Of a stretch of DNA of 64,000 nucleotides, positions 1 through 12,800 are shown in pieces. Both the position numbers and the translations under genes were made by a program. The stretch spans positions 1,922,001-1,986,000 of the forward strand of contig JAYKYS010000007.1 of the NCBI GenBank assembly GCA_036924285.1, given 5' to 3'. This stretch comes from Asterella californica (Eukaryota; Streptophyta; Marchantiopsida; Marchantiales; Aytoniaceae). How positions within the stretch are numbered: the stretch's first letter is position 1; each line of letters starts with the position of its first letter. The notes beneath the pieces were generated by a model. The model searched no databases and was not told the origin of the DNA. It worked only from the letters and a program-made list of their open reading frames with translations.

Positions 1-3000
1 GTTCTTTGCTCAGCGTCACGCCCTTGCACCTGCCTACTGTCTCCCTTCTTAGATACAGCCTTATCCACGAGTGTTGGATCTTCCTTCCTTGCTTTCAGTC
101 TGATGCTTCTCTCAGCTGGACTCACACTTCTGCTGTTTCTAGAACTTTCTGAATCGCTGCTACCGTCCGAACTCGTGTAATTCCTTTTACGTGAACGTCT
201 CTTGTGGCTCTTTCGCCTGTCCTCTTGCAATGCCTTCCTCTCCTTTCTCTTTGTTTGCTTCCTCTTCTTACGGCTCTTGAGACTCTTTTCTCTTTTCCTG
301 CGTTTGTGTCTCGAAGGACTACTGATTGGACTAGAACTAGACTGTCTTTTCCTCTTCTTGTGCAGCTTGCTCCTGTGCTTGCTCCTACCCCTGTCCAAAT
401 TACTGTCCTTAACAGAGTCTCTGATGGAGTCCTTTTTCGTCTTTCTAGTCACTGCGTACTCTCTTGGAGAGGATTTTAACTCCTGCAGTAAAACGACGTA
501 TACTCAGATACAAGCTACCATAAAAGCTGAACTCTCATTCCCTCAAAGCTAGATATCCAACGTCTTCCCCAGATGTAGAGTGGAACAAGATACCTGGATG
601 CCCTCGACCTCCTCGGGAGTGTACAGCTTCATTGTTTCCGACCTCTCTGCGACGACTCCAGAATCAGCTTTGAATCTTCGTAGCTCAGAATACGAGAGCA
701 AAGTACGAATAATGATAATAAGCCAGTCTTAAGTTACTCACCTTCACTCGAATATCTGTCAACTTCACTGCTCGCCTTTCTCACCATCACATGACCAAAC
801 TCCTCATCCACGTCTTCATCAAAGAGGTCATATGTGTTCTGGTAATCTTTGTTTAGTGGAGGAATGGTGATTTCTTCATCAGCATGTGTCGCAGGTTCCG
901 GGGCAGAAGCTGCCAACTTACATTTCTGGTCATAGGCAGCGATGTCCAGTCCTGACAACAGGAAAGACTCGAGCTCAACCGCAAACCTTTCAGCACATTC
1001 AAAAATAAATGGTCTCACCGCTGCGGAAATTGTAGCATGCCAATCAAAATCTTCGACTCTCGTTCCTTGTTTCCCTGACAATCCGACCTTCCCTCTTGAC
1101 CTGAAAATACTAAAACAAAAAGAAGTTGAAAAATGGTTCAGAGGACGAAGCTGAATGTACAGCATCTTGTTTTTTGACCACGAGAATCGCATTCCACAGT
1201 ATGAAAGATAGCTTCACTGTTCTCCGCACTACTGATCACAAGAATCTACAAATTCCAATCAATAGACAAGACATACCTTTTACTAAACGATTCTACTATG
1301 CCAATAACATGGTGCATAACGGTATCCACATCCTCTTCCTGCGCATTGCAGAAACCGTGTACAAGCTGAAGGTTTAGCCACTAAAAATCAGCAATATAAG
1401 CAATCACCACTCTCACATGACCCATAAAGGAACACCATATTTTTGGGCTACACGTCGATATATAGCGAGTTCGCCGTTTTTATTTGTAGCATATATACTC
1501 GTCTATGAGTATAGCAGTTCGAAACATTCTACTGGGCGTGAACCCAGCGAATATATATACGATGGTACACGGGTAAAGCAGTTATTTTAGAAACAGTTAA
1601 CTTCCCCCGCACACTTAGCTAACCCCCAAATAGTTTTGAACCCATGCAAGTAAAAAGTGAGTAATAAAGAGTGGTATGAATGGCAGATAAAAGACGCAGT
1701 GAACCCAGAGAAGTACATATATTCATACGTCGAGAATGGCAGTTTTTATCAAGGACCACGCTCTTGTACAGACAGTGGTCCAGAGAAGTACATACTGAGT
1801 AGCAAAGATGGGTGTGAATGTATGCTGTCATGAGGCGTCAAGAAAGAAAATGTCTGTAACAAATGGGTATACCACCGTATGGCGTAAGTATGGCGCAAAG
1901 GCACAAGGCCGGAGATGGTACTCCCAGTATGGAAGCAATGTATGTAACAAATGGGTGTACCACCGGAAATGTATTGCGCATGGCACAATGCCGGAGATGG
2001 TACTCCCAGGTATGGAAGTGCAAATATACAAGGCATGAACATATTCATTGTGGACGAATCGAAGCTTATGCAGAGTGTATCATCTGTGTCACATGTCACA
2101 TTAGCCAATAATCTACTGAGCGAAAGAGCGGAAGATCAAGTGTATGTGCATAGCGTGTGAATAATAATGGTACACGGGTAAAGCAGTTTTCGGAGAAACA
2201 GGAACTTCCCCGGCACACTAAGGTAACCCCAAAAGAGTTTTGAACCCATGCAGGGACAAAGTGGGTAACAAAGTGTGGTGAACATGTATGCCAACTTGGT
2301 TTGAGAAGTTAGTGTGCTTAGTGTGCATATATATATAGTGAACTATACGTTGGACAGGTGTATGTTGGACAACACACCTGCATGAGAGCCTGAAGCTCAC
2401 GTTGCACCCAGCAGGAAATCCATCGATTGGGCTTAGGTGCGACATGCGTCAACCTCGGCGGCTGCACGACGTGACCTGCACAAGTGTAGGATAATATATC
2501 CGTCCATGAGTATAGCAGTTCGAATCAAGAACCAAACACAAGGATAGGATAAGGCAACAGACTGCTAAACATGTCTTTTGTGCCCATCGCATTACACACG
2601 GTCGATGTGGACCGTGACCCTGACCGTCAACATATGACACTAAAATATAACAAACAAGGCTTCTGCTGTACGAGAACTGAACGCAAATCACTCCACTGAA
2701 AGAAGACGATCACAGCTTCTGATGGACAAGATCTGAATACAAATCAATGCCCTGAGGTAACGGAATGAACCTAATAATTAAAACATACGAATATACTAGC
2801 AAAGTTACTCGGAACTTTTATCAATTTCCAATGGTCCTACCGTCCTAATTCAGACTCTCCGTAGGACGTTAATTTAAGACACACGTATAAAAACGACCTT
2901 AAACCTACCGGTGTGAGCTGAGTATACTGTCTGTCGTCGAATATGAGCCTCTGACTTCAGAAGCCTACAACAAGTCACGGAACGAGTTAAACAAGTGTTG

Positions 3001-3807
3001 GTTTCTCAACCAACCATGAACATAGAATTCCCGCATAGAACCATAAAAACTAGCTAAGAAAAAACAAGAAAACTGGAGCGGGGGAACCACTTTTAACAGG
3101 TTATGAGCGAACCCGGGAACGCGGGAGGTGAGAATGTAGTGTCGCTGGAACTTTGCCCCGAACACGTCATGAATTATAGAGGTGTACTGAGTCTGCACAA
3201 CAAATCCAGTCAATTACGTGGTGAAAAATCGGAGCAGAAAAATCCTGAATGTGAAGGAGGTTACAGCAGCCGCATGGGAAGTCAAAGCAAGACACTACTC
3301 TGTGGCCTACCCTTGGGAACATCGCTTCCTTACCGCTTAGTATATGATGTGAATCAATTTGAAGCACATATAGCAACCGGCGAAATTCTTTCATAGATCA
3401 GCAGCGTCCACAATCTTTACCTTACAGAGAGGGCACTCGAGATACTGCAAAGGATTACTAGTGCTGGATGGTCGGGAAATCACCATTTCGGACCACTGCA
3501 GAATACAATGGTAGCAAAATTTGTCTGGATTTGCGGCCACCACCTTTTGCGAGTTAGAACTCCGAAGGGCCGATCCATCCAGACGACCACACATGAGCTG
3601 CATTGACCACACAATGGCACAAAGCACAACAGCTGCCATCCTACCAAAGAAGAAAGGTTTAGATTACTCACGGAAACATTGATCAAGAAATCCTTCTTCA
3701 GAAATCGGCTCCAGACATATCGAACAGCTCTCTCCTCCTCCTGCGCCTCCTCTGCTACTCCCTACCGCCGATGCCTTCTGTACCATCTCTCCCTTCTCTT
3801 CCTTCAT
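1..3807 (-). CDS. TOPORS-like RING E3 ubiquitin ligase, nine exons seen, 3' end beyond window edge
   Basis: Proposed exons, in order of translation: 3672-3807, 3421-3524, 3098-3192, 2909-2964, 2378-2475, 1277-1338, 738-1100, 594-675 and 1-482. All junction phases agree and about 492 codons are open. The start at 3807 has an in-frame TGA directly upstream. A C3HC4 RING spans residues 28-79 (C28, C31, C44, H46, C49, C52, C76, C79). It is followed by a region matching TOPORS: an RRQxVY segment near residue 120, a WVQREL motif, a VMHHVIG helix, then VRPF (212-215) and IAAYDQ (237-242). From about residue 333 the protein is Lys/Arg/Ser-rich, as in the nuclear RS-like tail of animal TOPORS. Known members are nuclear E3 ligases for ubiquitin or SUMO; the same role here is inferred. 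The exon 3 donor (after 3098, GTTAAA) and exon 7 donor (after 738, GTAACT) are weak and were chosen by phase. The stop codon lies outside the window. Confidence 0.85.
1339..2377 (-). repeat. Intron of the TOPORS-like gene carrying nested direct repeats
   Basis: This intron of about 1 kb contains three pairs of direct repeats: about 114 bp at 1562-1676 and 2167-2280; about 78 bp with an 88-bp period at 1856-1934 and 1944-2021; and a 24-bp motif at 1500-1523 whose partner at 2501-2524 lies in the next intron, just upstream of the exon 2378-2475. Copies differ at scattered positions, so the duplications are not recent. No transposase coding or terminal repeats were recognised. Confidence 0.7.
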
Positions 3808-5880
3808 TCATTTACCAAAATCAAGAACGCTTCTCGTAATCCCGTCCTCAATGACATGCTCCCTTTGCCCGAAACAAGGGAACTAAGCAACAGCTGCTTC
3901 TGCCGAACTGACGTAGACTCACTGCACGCTGGCTGTAACTTTCCTGCACTACTGATTTGATGGTCGCGATTGCGCGATTCTCTTGGTCTATCTGTTACAC
4001 ACAGAAACCACAGACGGATCACCCTTCCTCGTTCATTCTCTTTCTTACACCGTACTGCCTGTCAACCTAATCACACTACCCTTTCTTTCTTCCTTGGAAC
4101 TTACTTCCACAACCAATTTCTCTCATGCCAGCGAACGCTACTCGTAAATGTGGGAACTGAACCGACGGTCCAGAATGCAATCTGCCGTCAAATATGAGTT
4201 CTTAGCCCAGCCTGGAGTGGAAAGTGTGAGGAACTGTCTTCAGTGTTCAACCCTGTTGCATGTAGGTCGCATGTTTTACTGCACGTTCGGACGGAAATAG
4301 CAATCACCGGGAATCGCTGGGTCAAAATCCCTATACTATATAATTCACAGACGTACAGTAGGATAAGTCGTTGTATGCAGAATGAAGGCGGAATGCAGTC
4401 GAACTTCGGAAATTGTAATCCGATCAAATTCTCGTCTGCTTGCTTGAAGGCTGTCGAGCATGCCTTCAACTCAAGCGGCTTTTGTGGTGGGTCCGACAGC
4501 GTCTAGGAGACAGCGAAGAATTTGTCTACGAAAGGGCAGCCAGCGAGCCGCAAAGCGGACGAGAAGTAGTCTCTCCTTCTCCCTCGATGTTAGTCTTCCG
4601 AAGTCTCAACCACTGCGTCACATGTTCACTGATGGATTTGTAGAGCGGCACGATTTGGAACATTGCTTCTGGACGACGAGTACCGTGGGGGCATCGTGTA
4701 AAGCGCTCATATTAAAACCCGCTGTCTGCCGCCTTTCAACTCCATCTATAGCTCACGCTTTCTGGATGACAGAGAGCTGCACCACTGCTCGACATCGACA
4801 CCCAATTCCGTTACCTTCCAGGATTTCGTTTGTTGAACCTTCACCACACACCTTCTCTACGAATGGTTGAGGGCGAAACTTTCCGCGTCCTAGCTTTTTA
4901 TCCGCCCTCCTTCAACATTCCCATCGACTACCGGTAGCTCTGGGGAACACTAACACCCGACTGCTGATAGGATTTCTTGATCAAGAGGAAACGAATCTGC
5001 TCAAGGTGTTCAAGGACTTCAAACCATAAGGATCGCCTGCCGGGGTGTATTGGGTGGAACAGTGGAGTACTATGACAAGAGAAGGCAGATACTGTATGCG
5101 TGACATCCACGATCCAGAGGACAGTCAGAAATGCGTATGAAAAGGTACGGAGACTATAGCTCAACGAAACAAGATTATTGCAGAGTTGTAATTACACAGG
5201 ACAGTAAACTATGGTGTTTGCATGCTTGGACATCCTTGTACACATAGTAATGACAATGCCAGTTTGCAGCAAGAAGTAAACGAGGAGGAAGGACTTCGGG
5301 AAGATGTATGTTCTTATCTTCTGCCTGGACCCAGCTCCTCTTTACCCTTTCTATCAACCCGCAAAAGTTCTATTAGTGTTGATTAAATTATCATAGCCAA
5401 ATGTAGATGTGCTACGTGGTTCGAAGAGAAAACACGAGAAGGTCAAAGACTTCTAGGGGTGTCAAAGTTGGAATCTTGACTAAATATTCTTGGCCCCGAG
5501 GGGAGTTACAACTTCGCCAGCGATGTTTCCTGTGAAACAGAAACCGTGCAAGTCTTCAAGAATTTAACTCCACGTCTTTTTACATCAAAATGTGCATTTC
5601 AACATTACAGAAAACAGATCTGGATATACGATGAAAAATTTGAACAAAATCTCTGTCCAATGGTATCCAGCTTGCATCAAATAGACCTCCCAGTGAAGAG
5701 CTACACCCTATGAAACTTCTGTTCGTCATAGAAGTATCCTCAGAAACCGGAAGTGCTTAGGGAGCATCCGCACTACCTATCGGGAGGGAGTTTTTTGGCT
5801 GACGACAGGCTTGGTAAGAAGCTCGCAGTAGCACTACGTTTATTCTGCAGAGATAGTCGATTACATTTTATTTTATTTAA
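3808..5880. other. 5' flank of the TOPORS-like gene, no confident gene
   Basis: On the minus strand the first few hundred bases upstream of the start codon are purine-rich (pyrimidine-rich on the plus strand at 3720-4100), consistent with a leader and promoter. Several open frames of 60-136 codons lie at 4243-4870 on the plus strand, but they overlap in different frames and show no recognisable domain. The interval 5360-5880 holds only scattered stops and an AT-rich patch. Confidence 0.4.
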
Positions 5881-7419
5881 TAAATGTTAGGACCGCATAT
5901 GTTATGGTCCAACGTGTTCTTGAGGTGCCGCTAGAGAAAAATCTGTCAATGCATCGCGGGAATGTGCAAAGCAGTGACCATATGACGCAGGAGGAAAGTC
6001 CGACTGGCGAGTTCAACAGGACGAGGTTCATATATATGGCACTGTTGCCTCAAATCTTGCAGAGATGCATGCAGAGTTGTTTCTGAACAATCCATGTCTA
6101 TGTGTATGCACTACACTTGTTTCTTTGTATTTCTCACAAAGTGTCTCATTTCGTTAAGACTTGTTCACTTGAGTATCATTCATTCGCTTTTTGTATGTGT
6201 GTTGCTTGTTTTGACAATCCTTTGTAGCTTGGTTTGGTATATTCGTTCGATTCACATTGTCAACTGCAGAGAGGTGCGAGCGGTTGTGATAGACTCTGTT
6301 CGACGGCACGCAACGATGTCTAAATTTGAGGGTATAATGATAGATAACACAATGTAGAAACTCTCAGTACAAGCGAACCAATGAGTTTCATATCATCATA
6401 TTCGTAGTTGGCGGTGTTTCATCCAAACGTTGTAAATATGCATATGTTTGATCGATTGTCAATGGCACCTCCATCCCTCTGAGATTGCAGTAGATTTCTG
6501 GATCATCGTTGGCAAGTGCCAATGTGAGCACATTGTTAACTGAAAATGAAGGACGGGTGATTCAAAGTCGAAGATCGATGTGCTCTAGCTCGCGTGGAGC
6601 ATTACCGCCTATCTCAAGCCGAAGAATACTCCAAGATACTAAGCAGCAAGATCAAACTCCAAGTAATCAATCGATCGAATGTCAACTTAGTTGGAATACT
6701 TGGATGGTTGCAGCTTTGATAGAATGCAAAAGGTAAGAGGTTGAGAAGGCTATTTCCCAAACTGAACGCGAAGTTGTGATAACTTCTGATGTTAAACGGA
6801 GAGCTATCGTTGACACGATACAAGAGAAAGATTTTGTGATCAAACCTTCCCATCTCAAGAACAAATGAGACCAAGTGTTAGACCAATACAAGCGCATTAA
6901 AGATTACAATCTATGACATGGAGTGCATCTTATGAGAGCTTGACTCATAGTGAGAGGAAGACTACAAAACTTGCGATTGATTTTCCAGATGTATGGATGG
7001 ATCTTTTTGAATCATTTGTTGGAGAGAGTCCCTCGATGAATCCAATGTGTGTTGCTGAATCTTTCTGCCTGAACTAACTTCTGAGGTGGACAAAGTTGCG
7101 GCCGAAGATGACCCAATCGTAGAAGAACCCGAGCGAGTACCACCTTCGCAGTTGCATTCTGAGTGCATCTCTCGATCGAATCCAAACGCCAAACGGAAAA
7201 CGGAAAACATCAAGTTCGAATGCTACAATGGTGGACTGCATGACATCCTTAAGATACAGTTTTTTTGATGTTGAAATGGGTAGATTGAAATGGATGGAGG
7301 AGGCTGAAGATGATAGAATTAGTGCATGGAATCCAGTGATAACCTTTCCTTTGTCTTCATGCAAATGGTCAAATCGTTTGATAACTAGCCGACAGAATGC
7401 TAGCTACAAGTCATAGGCC
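5881..7419. other. Unassigned spacer, possibly decayed transposon
   Basis: Short open frames such as 6509-6736 and 7086-7268 on the plus strand are polar and lack recognisable motifs. The sequence runs into a Harbinger nuclease remnant on the same strand, so part of it may be the decayed 5' portion of that element. No terminal repeats were found. Confidence 0.3.
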
Positions 7420-7920
7420 AGAAGACTACGAGAAGTAAAGCGAGCTTATTGACAAGTTCATGTATGCACTTCTATTGTACATCCCGTACTTGGTGAGGAA
7501 TCATTTATCTTTTGGTTACCAATCAAAATTATTTCATGTCTCATAAAGGTTTGGCATAGGTATGAGCACTTTGCAAGAGATAATGTTTGGAGTTGGCTAT
7601 CATTCGTGTCATGGACCCTCTATATTTCTGATGACCACAAGATGCAGATATGGAGCGAGTTTCATGCACCTTTTATGAATAATGGTCTTCCAAACTGCCA
7701 ATGACTGTCAAAGAGGCAGCAGATTACTTCAACAAACATCATTACTATTCTATCTTGTTGCAAGTTGTGTGCGATCGTGACGGTATCTTCCTGGATATTA
7801 GTTGTGGTGTCCATGGTGCTACTAACGATCAACTCTATATCATTGCAATGTGTATGCGATCTTGACGGTGTCTTCCTGGATATTAATTGTCACCTCTCTT
7901 GTTCTACAAACGATTAACGT
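7420..7920 (+). pseudogene. PIF/Harbinger-type transposase remnant (DDE nuclease)
   Basis: Around 7725-7840 one frame reads YFNKHHYYSILLQVVCDRDG followed by IFLDISCGVHGATND. This matches the core of Harbinger (DDE_Tnp_4) nucleases, in which a YxxNxQ-like strand precedes a catalytic Asp and a G-S/T-x-x-D turn. A second, diverged copy of the CDxDGxFLDI segment occurs at about 7855-7910, so part of the nuclease has been duplicated in tandem. Upstream at 7430-7690 are fragments that may belong to the same ORF but are broken by stops. Terminal repeats and target-site duplications were not found. The family call rests on motif resemblance alone. Confidence 0.6.
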
Positions 7921-9807
7921 GTACTGCAGTGGTCAAAATTTTATCAATATTCATATACTCAAATATTTCATTTAGTATCCTTACATATTTCCACAAATCT
8001 TTTCATGTTATATGATTAATGTTTGTATGCACATTAAAATTGCAAAAACTTATTCTTTCTTTCTTCAATAAAGATTCTTTTAGAAGAGTACCGTATTCTT
8101 TAGAATTATCTAAAGTATTCTAATATATCTCATCTTTTCTTTTCAGAAAAAATTATTTCTTTTAAGGCAAATCTTCTTAATTCAGTTCTAGGCACAAGCT
8201 TCTGTTATTACCACTTCATTCATGAAATTCTTAACGCCTTTCTTAGTTCATTTAATGCTTTCGTGGCTAACGCCTTTCTTAGTTCATTTAATGCTTTATG
8301 GCATGGTGAACAAGTTGGCAAGTATTTGTATAAATTTCAATTTCAATTTTCAATTCCTTCTTCATATAATCATAATGATAGATACATATGATTAATATAA
8401 ATTTTTTCCATAGATGAGTTGTATTTCATCATTTGATAATTTTTTGATTCATTTTTGTATAGAATTTTGTCTCATCTAAGACCTCTGATCACGAGATATT
8501 GAAACTAAATCTTAAATATATTTATCAGTTTAAACTTAAATATATTTGTCAACAGAAATGTGAAACTCTAGTAAAAAGATTTTCCCAAATATACAATATA
8601 TCTAATGTTACATTTTGATCATATAACCTTCAATATATGTTCAGCAGACGCAAGCTATTATCTTCACTCTAGCGCAATGTGTGCCGTTTGGGTTCCAAAC
8701 CCTATTTCGGTCTTACTCCATATAGGCAAGCCCATCTCGCCAATTTTCAGATCCTATCCGTACTGGTAAGGCTGTAATTCATCGGAGAAGGGTGTTTGAG
8801 TGTGTTGGAAATAACGTAGACAAGTCACGCATCCACCTCAATAGTTAACTCTGCTTGCTGAAGCTGTATGAAGGAGCAAGTCCTGGAAGCACTAGCACTG
8901 AAAACCGGAAATTAGGTTTCTCACAGTTGCTCTGTAGAATTGGTTATACTGAATAAATTTAAAATGCTTCTGACAAGCAACGCTTGTCTCGAATACACGA
9001 AATAGCGATGCAGAACAGAACCCTCCCTAGCTTCGGCTGCTGACCAAAGACTGACCGAAGACAACAGAGAAGTGTACCAACACCAGCCCTAACCAGACCT
9101 ATGCAAACCACCAATCAAAACATTTCCACATTACAGAAACCTTCGCTGTTGGCACAGAAGGTATTCCATGCAATAGACAAAATACTGTAGATGTAAAACT
9201 GCAACTTCCTGTTGTGGGTTTCTTATGTACACATAATTCAGTGTATAGGAATGTCACAGTAAGGCATGCTGCGGGACGCCAAAAAGCACTTATCAGCTAC
9301 AAAAGTTCACTAGTATACATGCCAATGAAAAGAAATTATGGACTTGTCCTGCTATACTCCTCCATCAAACACAGGTCCAAGAGCTCTCATTTTCCCCCGT
9401 CGGTAAGAAAGCCTTCAAACTAAGTCGCCTTATGTTTTCCTGTGGCAAACGCCTTTAGAGAAGACCACTACAGTACTCAAGATTGTCTTATGAACACCGA
9501 CGCTAGAAGATTACCCCGAGCCTAAGTACACCTTGTGTCAATAGAGAAGGTCAAAAAGTCATCCGCTTTGGTTGATCTAGTCAGCTCCAATCCATCTATG
9601 TAGTCCCCACGCACCAGTTTCCAGCTCAACTTTCCATGCTCCTAGAACAGGAAAGAACAAGCGGCAATATGGAGAATACGAGTGTGGCACCATCCAAGAT
9701 GCGTGGAATCAATGGAGACTGAATTACCATAAGCATTAATAGTACAGCTATGGATACATTTACCTCAACTAATCTCTACCTCTCTGCAGCATTCCCCTTT
9801 CTGTTGC
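7921..9807. other. AT-rich spacer and 3' flank of the NT-C2 gene
   Basis: From 7930 to 8660 the sequence is strongly AT-rich with no credible coding. A 30-bp unit is repeated in tandem at 8232-8261 and 8268-8297. From about 8660 base composition becomes balanced, and 9200-9807 probably contains the 3' UTR of the minus-strand gene ending at 9808. No certain polyadenylation signal was assigned. Confidence 0.4.
8232..8297. repeat. 36-bp period tandem duplication
   Basis: A 30-nt sequence beginning TAACGCCTTTCTTAG is present twice, 36 nt apart, with no differences between the copies. A small local duplication in AT-rich spacer. Confidence 0.85.
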
Positions 9808-12800
9808 TCATAAAAAACTGAGACCTAACATGCTAGACGTGGGGAACGAGGGTAGAGCTTTGGCGTAGTGAAACTCGATTTGCAGGCGATGATGTAACGG
9901 AGCCTTCCCCAACAAACCCTTTTTCACGTCTATCTGCAACTCCCTCAAGGGCAATGCAGCGAAAAATCCCTTAATGAACTGTCTGCATGCGGCCCTCCCA
10001 ACGTGCACTATGTCCCCTGAAGAGCACTCAGCTGCGTTCCCCTCGGATACAGTTTCCACAGCTACTACTCCTACTTCCGTTTGCCTAGTTTTCTCCGTCT
10101 TATCGTTAGAAACTGCATCGTCTGATCCCGCTCCCTCATCTGGTACAACTTTTGTGTCTTTGGTTTGCTTTAAAGGTACATTGCACAAGGATGTCCTTTC
10201 ATCGAAATGCAAGATGTAGGCCTGATTGCATCCCTCGTACAATCTCTCTCCCAAGGTGTCGATAATGTAGCAAGAGTGTTCTTCCACTCTTAGAACGAAG
10301 AAATGATCATTCCAGCTCACAATATATACTGCAGGTCCGCACCTTTCAATCTCGTCCCAAATCCCGTCAAAGGACATAGCACCCTCGAGAAAGTCGCAAG
10401 AAGCTCCCAAACCTTCCGGCTGGAAGAAACCTATGAAAGATTTCTCTGGAACAACACACAATGGCCTCACCTTTGCCTGTAAGATGGTTTCCAGATCAAA
10501 GTGTCGGTCGGGGAAGCGATCCTTGTAAGCCTCTACTTCACATAGTTTTCTCCATTCCGCAGATCCATCACGGATCAGCATGTCAAACTCGGCCTTACTT
10601 GGCATCAGAGTTGGGTGGCTATGCAACCAGTCGGCAATTACCGCAACGAGAGCAGTGCATGCGCTCTCTCCTGCAGCACTTTCGCTGCGTTGATCAAATG
10701 AAGCAAAAAACACATCTGCCGATAGTTTCATTTGCCCATCTCTGCTAACAAGTTCTTTCAATTCCCAGCTTCCAACAGTGAAAATGAGCTCATCCCCAAA
10801 GTCCAACACTTCAGTTGCATTGGATGACGTGGCTGATAAGTTACCTTCCTCGCCTTTGTACTTCTGGATCAAACATTTAATTCGTAAGTAAACGACCAAA
10901 CCACAACAAAAGCATATGGAAGATGCTCCAATTCAAGAAAGATCACCTTACGGAACTGACTTGGCTCGGACAAACTGGATATTAAGAAAGACTTTGACAA
11001 GATTCATCATGACCTGCTAATTAAGGAAATGGAATCAGTACTGCGATCAAAAGCAGTACAGGAACTTAGGCGAAAGCTCCTTAACGCAAGCTCCAGATGC
11101 ACACAACACTGACCCTCCTCGCCTGGTGCCATCTCCCAGACTGTCAACAAGCAAACTCGCAACGGACATCAAGATGGTTCTCGTGTAGGTAAGCATTTGG
11201 CCACTTACGATGAGAGCCAGGTGATCACCCGGAGAACCAGATTCTGACTGTCGTCTATCCCAATCAATCTCATCACCGCCTTCTTCTCCATATGCTTTGT
11301 TCAACAGCGGCTCCCCTCTTGCCCTCGGAGACCTGAAACTCAACTTCCTCTTCCTCCAGGACAACAAGCCACTGAGAGAACCTTGACTGACGGGAGCCAC
11401 ATCCGAGTCAGCGGACGATGATGACTCCTCACCTACTGCCTTGGTGAAAGCCAAAGAGCTCGCCCTACTGTGAATCGAAATAACATCACTGACATCAGGG
11501 TTACTGCGGTCCTCCCGGTGGAAAGGAATAGCTCCCTCAACCACCAGATTTGCTCCAGCAAGAGTTCCATAACTGAATTGTTTTTCCAGCTTCACGACAG
11601 CCCCAGCATGTTCATAATCTTCGTCCGACTCGTCTACATCATCCGAGTCATATGGAGTTTCCGAGTCTGGTGGACTCCCGACACTCCGAGGCGAGAGTTT
11701 CCCCTCGCTGCCAGGGGACAGTTTTCCACCTTCGTGCCTCTCCTCCTCAAGCGATGTTCTCTTCAGTGACTTGATACTCGGAATGATTCCCTTGAGAACT
11801 CGTCCTTTCTTCCTCACGATGTCGGTTGGTTTTCCATCATCGCTATCCCACATCGGCTCACCTATACAGGCTATGGCAGGAGCCACCAATCGGTGGACGC
11901 TTTCGAGTCCGTCGAACATAATAGTTCGAATTTCAATGAATTTCACCGAAATCTACACAAGCAACAACATCGGTATTCAACTTCCACACACGTTGCTGAT
12001 TCCAGTACTTGGCGCGTTAAAGTTTTCCGACTTGGAGTGTAACATGCGTTGCTGGAGACATATCGGCTTGGAATTCTAACAGACAGAAACTCTGACTCTT
12101 CTATACATGACGGGGTTGTTGCTCATGAAACGAAGGCAGACGAACAGTACACTGTGAGCAACCACTTGGAGGAGAATCACTCACCGAAAGTGTTGCTTCA
12201 ATCTCCGATCCTCCAAGGCTGCAAGCTACGGGAAGCTTTATGATGTCACTGGTTCTGACGGTATCGTTCAAAAACTCGCACAAATCCACCGGTACCGAGC
12301 CCAGCACTGACGGCTTCGCTTTCAGTAAACTCGTGACAGAATCCTGCGCACAAGGAGGCTAGTTATAACGTCTAGAAGGAGGAGCAGGCTCTTGAAGAAC
12401 TTCAGAACGGAGAACAGAAAGGCTCTACAGTGAGTTCTCAAAACCATGAATCAGATGAATACGCTCGAGGTGAGGATTTAAACTGAGCGGAACGCTGATA
12501 GTGAAATCAGAAGGCAAACAACCAGCGCCCGCAATTCCACAGTCGTGAAGATCAAAACAGCAGAACAAAACAAACTCGCAAAAAGCGACTCCCATGCACG
12601 AGTGATGTTATAAAGGTGCTGCAAAAAAAGAAAAGGAGTGCCACAAAAACGCATCGCACCTTGCACACCGAAAGCGAGACTGGCCAGGGCTGGAAGATTC
12701 CTTCCTTTGTCATGGTAAAACCACAAATGTTCTCAAAATCTTCCCCCCACTCCACGGCTCCACTAGGACCTAGAAGCACAGAACTGGTCCTACCACTTTT

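Noticed and set aside
202..552. Two plus-strand open frames rich in Leu, Phe and Ser
   Set aside because: They lie antisense to the Lys/Arg/Ser-rich exon of the TOPORS-like gene; A/G-rich coding on one strand gives open Leu/Phe frames on the other.
3391..3639. A RING-like frame that seemed to lack the third Cys and the His
   Set aside because: The upstream part of that frame is intron. Splicing 3672-3807 to 3421-3524 restores a normal C3HC4 RING, so the domain is not degenerate.
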